Source: Lineus longissimus
Lineage: Eukaryota > Nemertea > Pilidiophora > Heteronemertea > Lineidae
Direction: 5' to 3'
Length of the DNA: 64,000 nucleotides
Assembly (NCBI RefSeq): GCF_910592395.1
Contig: NC_088316.1
Location: 13,762,001-13,826,000, forward strand
A program made the translations under genes and the position numbers. The notes beneath the pieces were generated by a model, which worked only from the letters and a program-made list of their open reading frames with translations, searched no databases and was not told where the DNA came from. Positions 12,201-18,351 of the stretch are shown one piece after another. The stretch's first letter is position 1, and each line of letters opens with the position of its first letter.

Positions 12201-12851
12201 TAAGAAATTTAAAATTTGTCATACAGAATATAAAAATTTCAACAATGCCGTTGTGTATTGACAGATAATACTAATTTGTATGGATGATAACTGCATGCAT
12301 TTCTAATTATCTGAGCCACATGTCAATACGAACGGCGTACCCTTTTAATAGAGGTCTTGCAACCTTAAGTGTTGTATTGGGAAGAAGTAAAAAAATTCAC
12401 TCATGTACATGATGTACATGCAGTCTGTGGGTTGATTGGTTGTTGGATTTTCTGATTGCCTCAAAAAATCCCCGTCCAATTTCAAATTGAAATGTATTCT
12501 ATGCATGTCCAGTGCAAATAACTCGCAGAAAATACTTAAAACTGGCAGCTGCTGAAGTAAAGAGCTCTTCATCATCTGTGCAAAGTCATTATAGGTCCTT
12601 GAGCTGAGCATCAAGTTTCAGGCATGATTTTGAAATCATTTCGCCCATTCTTTTTTAATATTGTATGGTACACATTGCAGCTGATGACCTCATACAAATG
12701 GAACTTGTTTATCTTCATGCATATGTTGTGATTGTTTGGATTTTCAGGCAAAATAACCTCAACATTTTACAAGCAATTTCTGTAATGTTCGCCAATTTTC
12801 TTAATACCCTAATCATTTTCTTTTTCAGGGATGAAGTACAGTCGTGTGTAG
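147..12851 (+). CDS. LMO7/LIMCH1: LMO7/LIMCH1-family LIM-domain protein, 5' end outside window
   Basis: This is the 3' part of a gene for an actomyosin regulator of the LMO7/LIMCH1 family, whose members act at apical junctions and stress fibres. Coding exons join in frame: 147-209, 4035-4141, 5676-5725, 6240-6373, 6627-8109, 8386-8550 and a short last exon, probably 12829-12851. Seen directly: a charged coiled coil (exons 6240 and 6627), a long disordered Pro/Gln/Ser region, a NWLIEEAERRR motif (about 7512-7545), and one LIM zinc finger split by the intron 8110-8385. The LIM sequence resembles, from memory, that of vertebrate LIMCH1 and LMO7. The N-terminal calponin-homology domain of vertebrate members is not in the window, so it is either upstream or absent. 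An alternative first exon at 1569-1697 could give a short form. Family assignment is strong; the exact orthologue (LMO7 or LIMCH1) is not resolvable, since one invertebrate gene usually corresponds to both. Confidence 0.88.
210..1317 (+). other. Intron sequence, no feature recognised
   Basis: This stretch lies between the exon 147-209 and the candidate internal promoter. Open frames on both strands are short and none has flanking splice signals that would join to the neighbours. I see no convincing repeat in it. Confidence 0.5.
1318..1349 (+). promoter_or_regulatory. Candidate internal promoter: TATA-like box plus POU octamer
   Basis: TATATAA lies at 1321-1327 and a perfect octamer, ATGCAAAT, at 1342-1349. 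They sit about 220-250 bases upstream of the ATG of the candidate alternative first exon at 1569. Both motifs are short and can arise by chance in AT-rich DNA. The position is what makes them worth recording. Confidence 0.3.
1569..1697 (+). CDS. LMO7/LIMCH1: Candidate alternative first coding exon of LMO7/LIMCH1-like gene
   Basis: An ATG in good context (A at -3) opens a 43-codon frame that runs without a stop into a strong GTAAGT donor at 1698 and ends in phase 0. The next downstream exon (4035) also begins in phase 0, so the junction would read LTPR-DIEKND. The encoded start contains a cysteine cluster, CRCHLC, about 13 residues from the N terminus, which could be lipidated or bind metal (inference). 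The exon sits about 1.4 kb after exon 147-209, so using it would make a form lacking all upstream exons. It is below the usual ORF-length cutoff and would be missed by simple ORF calling. Support is the ATG, donor and phase match only. Confidence 0.5.
1698..4034 (+). other. Intron of LMO7/LIMCH1-like gene
   Basis: AT-rich intron between the alternative first exon and the exon at 4035. Apart from the nuclear-receptor-type palindromes at 2764-2794 I see no coding exon; the open frames near 3616-3862 lack usable splice junctions. Confidence 0.55.
2764..2794 (+). promoter_or_regulatory. Tandem IR3 nuclear-receptor (ERE-type) palindromes
   Basis: AGGTCA-GTG-TGACCT at 2764-2778 is a perfect inverted repeat with a 3-base spacer, the consensus estrogen response element. 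It is followed at once by AGATCA-GTG-TGACCT at 2780-2794, which differs from the consensus at one base. The two sites are 16 bases apart centre to centre and share the same spacer, so the second probably arose by duplication. They lie about 1.1 kb downstream of the candidate alternative first exon. Binding or function is inferred from motif identity only. Confidence 0.5.
4035..4141 (+). CDS. LMO7/LIMCH1: Internal exon of LMO7/LIMCH1-like gene
   Basis: The acceptor tgtattttcag precedes 4035 and the donor GTACGT follows 4141. It encodes DIEKNDHMHQAIRNTEMRKL and then a segment with IPEWAITD, ending in phase 2 (AG, completed to AGG by the next exon). The acidic DIEKND start and the IPEW motif suit the region upstream of the coiled coil in LMO7/LIMCH1 proteins. 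Confidence 0.75.
5676..5725 (+). CDS. LMO7/LIMCH1: Short internal exon of LMO7/LIMCH1-like gene
   Basis: A 50-base exon with acceptor tgtatttcag and donor GTAAAC. It completes an AGG codon from the previous exon and reads PETDEFDYEMEEKARQ, leaving one base for the next. Both junctions keep the frame, which is the main support for so short an exon. Confidence 0.72.
6240..6373 (+). CDS. LMO7/LIMCH1: Coiled-coil exon of LMO7/LIMCH1-like gene
   Basis: The acceptor tacttgcag precedes 6240 and the donor GTGAGG follows 6373. The 44 complete codons are almost all charged or polar (E, R, K, D, Q), the start of a long charged helix that continues into the next exon. Such ER/K-rich stretches form coiled coils or single stable helices. 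The exon ends in phase 0. Confidence 0.82.
6475..6545 (-). repeat. tRNA-derived (SINE-like) sequence in intron
   Basis: On the minus strand, TGGCCTAGTGG (plus 6526-6536) matches the RNA polymerase III A box of tRNA genes and continues as TTAAGG. About 35 bases on, CGGGTCTGATACC is a degenerate B box. It does not fold into an intact tRNA by eye, so a tRNA-derived SINE fragment is the better reading. It lies in the intron 6374-6626. Confidence 0.45.
6627..8109 (+). CDS. LMO7/LIMCH1: Large exon: coiled coil, disordered region, start of LIM domain
   Basis: Acceptor aattcttttag, donor GTAAGT; 1,483 bases. The first 70 or so residues continue the charged helix (QRQQQMEEEHKRKR onward). A Pro/Gln/Ser/Gly-rich region of about 400 residues follows, with many SP and TP sites, typical of a disordered scaffold. 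NWLIEEAERRRQAEMNEREL at about 7512-7571 resembles, from memory, a motif conserved just upstream of the LIM domain in LMO7 and LIMCH1. The exon ends within the LIM domain: CSHCMKELG gives the first zinc-binding CxxC pair (8085-8096). It ends in phase 1, matching the next exon. Confidence 0.9.
8386..8550 (+). CDS. LMO7/LIMCH1: LIM-domain exon of LMO7/LIMCH1-like gene
   Basis: Acceptor gaacttttccag, donor GTATCT. It supplies the rest of a single LIM zinc finger: HTQCFRCCVC gives the H-x2-C-x2-C-x2-C ligands and LHCQNC (8520-8534) the final C-x2-C. With CSHC from the previous exon all eight zinc ligands are present. GAAMVIESLQLYYHTQCFRC resembles the LIMCH1/LMO7 LIM closely, as I remember it. The exon ends in phase 1, leaving one base for a short terminal exon. 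Confidence 0.92.
8551..12828 (+). other. Last intron of LMO7/LIMCH1-like gene
   Basis: AT-rich intron of about 4.3 kb if the last exon is at 12829. It contains an alternative candidate last exon (9823-9845) but no other feature I can support. Open frames at 9973-10287 and 10768-11019 have no usable splice context and no recognisable domain. Confidence 0.5.
9823..9845 (+). CDS. LMO7/LIMCH1: Alternative candidate last coding exon of LMO7/LIMCH1-like gene
   Basis: After the acceptor gattgttgcag the frame reads A-V-K-Y-G-F-R-stop with the phase required by exon 8386-8550. The pyrimidine tract is poor. The exon at 12829 has a stronger acceptor and gives a PDZ-ligand-like end, so this is second choice, possibly an alternative isoform. 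Confidence 0.2.
12829..12851 (+). CDS. LMO7/LIMCH1: Probable last coding exon, ending in SRV
   Basis: A strong pyrimidine tract and acceptor (cattttctttttcag) precede 12829. In the required phase the frame reads G-M-K-Y-S-R-V and then TAG. The last three residues, S-R-V, fit the class I PDZ-binding consensus (S/T-x-hydrophobic). I recall that Drosophila Smallish was found as a partner of the PDZ protein Bazooka, which would fit such a tail. The exon is so short that splice strength and phase are the only direct support. Confidence 0.5.
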
Positions 12852-13475
12852 TCCTGCATCCACAGTGTTTAGTCCAGCATGAAAACGAGTATATATAGTC
12901 CAGTAAAAATGAATATAGTCCAGTAATAATTAATACAAGACAATTTGTGAATACTAGAACCATGACAGTTTATTGAAGAGATTGCTTTGACAAGTGATTA
13001 GTTTCAGTGAGATTCAATAGTGGACAGATTCAGAGACTCTGTGGTTAGAAACTCTGTCCTAATTGCACAAGGACTATCGTGGGATAACTCGAAAGATGAT
13101 AACAGTTTTATATGGCCTAATTAAGGCTTATTTTATACGTGATGCTCTCATATTCAAAAGTAAATAACCACTTCTTATTATGTCTTCTTACTTGACATTT
13201 CTCATGAATAGTATTCAAGTTATGTTTTTGCTTTATGAATGAAAATGTGAATACCAAAATTTTGTAGTTTTGCCATGCTAATATTTCGTAAATTTGAGAT
13301 GTGAAGAGAAATTTTTGCATTCAAAAGCTTTTAAATTTACGAAATGCTGTTGGTTATTTACTTTTGAATTAGATAGTATGCTGCACAACATGCATAAACT
13401 AACATTTGCAGCCTTTATGTATAATGAATGCCAAAAGTAGGAAATTTTTGTATGGGGCTCACTTTTATTGAAATC

Positions 13476-13501
13476 TGTAAATATATGTATTTGTGTAAAT
13501 A
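13476..13501 (+). promoter_or_regulatory. Pair of Pumilio-type response elements
   Basis: TGTAAATA occurs at 13476-13483 and again at 13494-13501, each matching the PUF-protein consensus UGUANAUA if transcribed. They lie in the proposed 3' UTR. The region is AT-rich, so chance occurrence is possible. Confidence 0.35.
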
Positions 13502-13717
13502 TGTTCATATTCATTTTAACAACAGTTTACTAAAAACAGTATGCAAATGATATGTGTACAGGACCTGTAGTCTGAAGATTTTGTAGACCATAAAACAATA
13601 GATGGATATTCTATTGTCAGGAGGCAACAAATTTCAATGGATTTTAGATCATTTTGAGGGAGACCATGTTGATTCTCCAAGGGTTTTGACGCCTCTTGTT
13701 TATTGTTTGAGTATATA

Positions 13718-13932
13718 TTGAAAGGGAGACTATAGGCAGTAGCCAGGTAGGCAAGATAAAGTTACCCAAAGTCGCCAGTAGGGGTCTCTCCTATCTCACC
13801 GTACATCAAAACCATTCAGGCTTGCACGAGAAAGAACTGAACCATACACAAACAAGTCCCCGAACTGTGCATATAATTCACCTGAAGACCACCAATTTGA
13901 CCCCCTAACTCATGCCTATAGTCCCCCTTTAA
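13718..13932. mobile_element. MITE with TA target duplication
   Basis: The left end TTGAAAGGGAGACTATAGGC is matched on the opposite strand by the right end, TTAAAGGGGGACTATAGGC, with one substitution and a one-base indel. Both ends are directly flanked by TA (13716-13717 and 13933-13934). A 215-bp non-coding element with terminal inverted repeats and a TA duplication is typical of Tc1/mariner-type miniature elements. No transposase is encoded. Confidence 0.75.
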
Positions 13933-14865
13933 TACAGTCACTTGCATACTGTTTCTCTCTCACTGTTGATATTATCTAATATATGCATCAATACATCTAG
14001 ATCATGTTTAGCACAAGAATGTAGTAGTACAGTTTTAGATATCATTCAATTCTGCTGCCAATTGTTATGTTCATTCTAAATCTTATGATCTATCATTAAA
14101 AGAAGAGTGTATCGAGGTATAAATGCTGGGCCTGCACTATGGAATTCCTGTATAGAGAAATAATCTTGAATGCTCTAGAAAATGTACGGGGCACTTTAGA
14201 CTCGAGGAGTAATGTAACACTCCCTTAGTCTAAATCATTTCAGCAACATGGCAACATCCATAATCACTGGTCCCAAATAGTCAAGAAATTCTTGTCACAA
14301 CTTTTTGACTAGTGTGCATGGTTGACTTAATAATTCTTTGTAATGCACTTTTTACAATGTACAATTTTCATCCTCTTTGAATAATCGATGCAAACTTTAT
14401 TACAACGTTTAACATCAAAAGCCACATTTATAATATTTACACAACAAGAAATACCAAAACGTCATCATAAAAACTTTTGTTTATGTTTATACATTTGACC
14501 ATTGTATGTTATGATTTGATACTTGATTTGTACGCTTTTACTATGAAAAGTCAGAAATTATTACAAGTAGCAAATGACCCTCATCTCTACAAGTCCCTGC
14601 ATGGCGTTTCATTCTAATTTCCGTTTAGCCGAATTTGTCAATCGAGGACAAAGTCACAACCATATGTTGGGAATAGATCACTTAAAGTAATAATCCTTGG
14701 CCGCCTGACAACTTACTATTCTTATGCATCTATTGGTATTATGTTTTAAAATAATAGGGTCTTGTTTTTCTCATGTGAGTGAAACATTGTATCGTTGTAT
14801 ATGTTTGAATACCAAATACATTGACATTTTGGAAAAAAAAAATATTTTGTTCATTCTTTTCCTGA

Positions 14866-14871
14866 AATAAA
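14866..14871 (+). terminator. Candidate polyadenylation signal of LMO7/LIMCH1-like gene
   Basis: A canonical AATAAA about 2 kb after the proposed stop codon. An ATTAAA at 14093-14098 is an alternative earlier signal. Confidence 0.3.
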
Positions 14872-15039
14872 CAACTATTTATGCGGCATTGCAAGAACAA
14901 GGCATAAATAACTTTACCACAGCAAAAGAGGAATAAGCATTGGGATAAGGCAGGCTCTGGTGACCTCAAAAGACTGACGTTTATACTTGATTTCTCCGTT
15001 ATACTGAGTAGGCCCTCCCTGGCCAAATTACACTGAAAT

Positions 15040-15690
15040 GTTCGTCTCCCTCAGGTGACCACAGCCATAAGAGTCCACACTGAAAGGTTCATCTCCAGTA
15101 TGAAGCCCTCCTTTAGCCCCAGGTGATCACAACCAAAAGAGTCCTCACTGATTCAATAAATGGGTCATCTCCAGTATGGAGCCCATCCTCCTCCGGGGAT
15201 CACACCACAACCAAGGGATGTCCATGCACCGAATGGTTTATCTCCAGTATGGAGCCCTCCATCAGGTGATCACAACCAAAAGAGTCCTCACTGATTCAAT
15301 AAATGGGTCATCTCCAGTGTGGAGCCCACCCTCCTCAGGGGATCACATCACAACCAAGGGATGTCCATGCACCGAATGGTTTATCTCCAGTATGGAGCCC
15401 TCCATCAGGTGATCACAACCAAAAGAGACCTCACTGAATCTGAGTGAATGGGTCATCTCCAGTGTGGAGCCCACCCTCCTCAGGGGATCACACCACAACC
15501 AAGGGATGTCCATGCACCGAATGGTTTATCTCCAGTATGGAGCCCTCCATCAGGTGATCACAACCAAAAGAGTCCTCACTGAATCAGTGAATGGGTCATC
15601 TCCAGTGTGGAGCCCACCCTCCTCAGGGGATCACATCACAACCAAGGGATGGCATGCACCGAATGGTTTATCTCCAGTATGAATCCCTCT
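15040..15690. repeat. Tandem repeat, 143-145-bp unit made of two ~72-bp halves
   Basis: The start GATCACAACCAAAAGAG recurs at 15125, 15268, 15411 and 15556, a period of 143, 143 and 145. Inside each unit TCTCCAGTRTGGAGCCC occurs twice, about 70-73 bases apart, so the unit is a dimer of a diverged ~72-bp monomer (A type with the long CCATGCACCGAATGG segment, B type with GAGTCCTCACTGA). The edges, 15040-15125 and after 15660, are degenerate. On the minus strand each half reads HTGD(K/D)PF, like the linker between C2H2 zinc fingers, but no finger cysteine pattern follows. Confidence 0.85.
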
Positions 15691-15726
15691 CTCAGCTAGT
15701 TGACTACAATCTTAGTCCACACTGAA

Positions 15727-15828
15727 CACAGGCACTTGTGAATAAGAGCACACCCACTGACAACAATCGTAACATAATTCGTGAGTGTTGTCAGTGGGGG
15801 CGTGCGCTTTTATTTACAAGTGCCTGTG
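15727..15828. repeat. Foldback (long hairpin) element
   Basis: The left arm, 15727-15764, begins CACAGGCACTTGTGAATAAG. The right arm, 15787-15828, ends TTACAAGTGCCTGTG. They are imperfect reverse complements of about 40 bases around a loop of about 22 bases, with several mismatches and small bulges. It is probably a small foldback or MITE-like insertion at the edge of the satellite; no other function can be read from it. Confidence 0.65.
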
Positions 15829-16619
15829 CACACTGGATGGTTTATTTCCAATATGAATCTCTGGGCCACGTTTGCATAATTATGATAATGAGCAAACCTC
15901 CCAGTTTCACTCTGTTCTATCGAGAATGGTCCAAATCGCAATGTATGGTATTATTTAAGATGCCCTTTTTTGATGAAATTCATCATTTCTAAACAACTTC
16001 TTCATTCCGAAATGATATTACGAACTAATCAGACAACCTAGATTATCTAGATCATAAAAAGATTTAGGACTGTTATTGGCACTGAATAGATGCAGTGCAT
16101 GCAATGAGTGAACCTGGTGCATCACTGCATGCACAGCCTGCCCCATGCTGTATGAATGCACTAGGCCTAGCCTGGCATGATGCATCAACACAAATTCCAG
16201 TGGTGGCAGTACCGTTGTATCATCAGGTTTGGTCGTTATTTGATATGCTGGCCTTGGGTATGCTGTCACATCTTGCATTGAACATTCTGGGCATCACATC
16301 GACGGCGACCGATTAGGAACCGCAACACAAATTGAATTCAATTTCTGCGAAATGCCACGGTAAACTCAAAAACACTAGGCCTATGGTGGAGCAAGGTTAC
16401 AAAATAAACTGAGCTTTTAAAAAACTTGCAGGGGCGAGTTTATGGCCTACTCTGAGTATCGGCTGTCATTTTGTAGAACTCGGGATCAAGATCTGCTAGG
16501 CCTGATCATAGCGTCAAAGCCTCTGCCTTTGTTGCCAGACAACGGTATTGATTTGTATCCGCTTGACCGTTGTTATAAGTTGCTCTGACCTGGTATTTCC
16601 AAATTTTTAATCGTTTTAG
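15829..16619. other. Intergenic region and probable PFAS promoter/5' UTR
   Basis: This lies between the satellite and the PFAS start. A TTTTAG acceptor-like site ends at 16619, twelve bases before the ATG, so a non-coding first exon may lie somewhere in 16000-16550. I see no clear TATA box and cannot place the transcription start. Confidence 0.35.
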
Positions 16620-16631
16620 AGCATTGCCAAC

Positions 16632-18094
16632 ATGGGTATTCAAGTGTTTTACCGCCATCCAGCTTTGGAACCTGCTGCCAATGAAGTGACACTCGCAAAG
16701 ATACAGGCAGTGTGTGGAGAGATAACCGGGGTGACACTAGATACAGAGCTGTGCTTTTACTTTGTGGTGGAGCAGGGAAAAGGTAGGTGGTGCCACAAAG
16801 ATCAAGTCTGTTTCAATCTGAAGGTCTACACTGTTCGTTAAAATTTGAAATTTGTAATTGAATGACCTATCAACCTTACCCATCTTTTCAGATCTGACTG
16901 CTGATGAGCTGAAGAAGGTACTCTGGGTGATCAGCATCCCTTTCAAGGAGTCTGATACATCTCGTTGTAGCTCTCTGCCATCAAAGACTACAGAACATCA
17001 GCTCCTGTTTGAAATTGGCCCAAGGTGAGTAATGAATGGAACACGAATTTGATCATGCAGAGTGAAATGGGGATTTCCTCATTTTGTAGTTTGCTTTTTT
17101 GCCAGTGTGCTGCCATTTGTGATGTGCTACATCTGTTTCCCCTGAGGTTAAGTCATGCATGTACCCTTGACTGATTATTGGGTCTTTTGGCCTGCTATTC
17201 ATTGATGAGGTGTGTAATTCTTTTCAGGTTAAACTTTTCCACCGCATTTTCCACCAACGCCGTCTCCATTTGCCATTCATTTGGACTGAAACAAGTCACG
17301 AGGATCGAATACTCCACACGCTACCTCATCACTTGCAATGACAGTCAAACGAATGGTGGTGGCGATGCCCCAGCACCACTTGCCAAACTCCGGAATGATA
17401 TCATTGCGTCGCTGCACGATAAGATGACGCAATGTTGCTATGAGGAGCCAATCAAATCCTTCGATTTGGAGGTCAAATCTGATAGTGTTTATGAGATTGA
17501 CATCGTCGGTCGAGGGAGGGCAGCTTTGGAGGAGGCCAATGCTGAGATGGGTGAGTCATTTGTTTGAATATCAGAAATGAAAAAAATGAAATGTAAGTTC
17601 TTAGATACTGCTTCATACTGTACAGCTCTACTGTCTCAAAGCACTTTGCATTCATTCCCCGACTAATCCAGAGACCTTTCTGCAGAAACCAAGGAGCCCA
17701 CATACTGTGCTGCACGTGAAAGCACTAGTCGAAAGAACTGGCCGAGCAAACCCACTATGTAACGAAGTACTTTTCCACTGTCCAAGGCCTACCGTCGTGT
17801 ATTGAGATACTGCAGAGTTACCTTACACTGTGTTATACTTTCAGGCCTAGCTCTTGATGAATGGGATCTCGACTACTACACCGAGATGTTCACCAAGAGG
17901 ATAAAGAGAAACCCAACGAACGTGGAATGCTTTGACCTGGCTCAGTCCAACAGCGAGCACAGCCGCCATTGGTTCTTCAAGGGGCGTATGATCGTAGATG
18001 GGAAAGAGCACGAGGACTCGCTCTTCAAGATGGTGACAAACACTCAGGAACATTCAAATCAAAATAGCGTCCTAGCATTTTGTGATAACAGCAG
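16632..18094 (+). CDS. PFAS: PFAS exons 1-4: N-terminal and linker domains
   Basis: The first four coding exons carry the PurS-like N-terminal domain and the linker. Seen: [20 protein letters not shown], matching the family's EVGPRLNFSTPTSTN segment, and the highly conserved [18 protein letters not shown] (about 17930-17980), which contributes to the active site of the synthase half. Intron phases are 1, 2, 1 and 2. Confidence 0.95.
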
Positions 18095-18313
18095 GTACGT
18101 GGGTCTCTTTTACTTGCCATACTGACCTGCTTGATGTTTGTTCTGATGCTATGGTACTTTCATGGCCAGACCAACAACTCCCAACTTCAGACCATCAAAG
18201 ATAAATCCTGTTTGAAAGAATTTGTTTCGTTCCTTCATTTCCTTGACGATGGCATCCTTTTTAGCTCACCTCTTAGCAGAGGTGAGCTTATCCCATACCG
18301 TGGCGTCCGTCGT

Positions 18314-18351
<38 letters not shown>

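Larger units (their letters stand above)
12852..14890 (+). other. Probable 3' UTR of LMO7/LIMCH1-like gene
   Basis: AT-rich, non-coding sequence after the proposed stop codon. It contains two Pumilio-type elements, a MITE (13718-13932) and a candidate polyadenylation signal AATAAA at 14866-14871. If the gene ends at the alternative exon 9823, this would be intergenic. Confidence 0.4.

Noticed and set aside
15176-15682. Plus-strand open frames with repeated MHRMVYLQYG-type segments
   Set aside because: They are frames through the 143-bp tandem repeat, not a repeat protein; no promoter, splice or conserved domain.
15040-15690. A decayed zinc-finger gene on the minus strand
   Set aside because: Only the HTGD-x-PF linker is visible. 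No CxxC...HxxxH pattern follows and unit lengths (about 72 bases) do not match the 84 bases of a finger.
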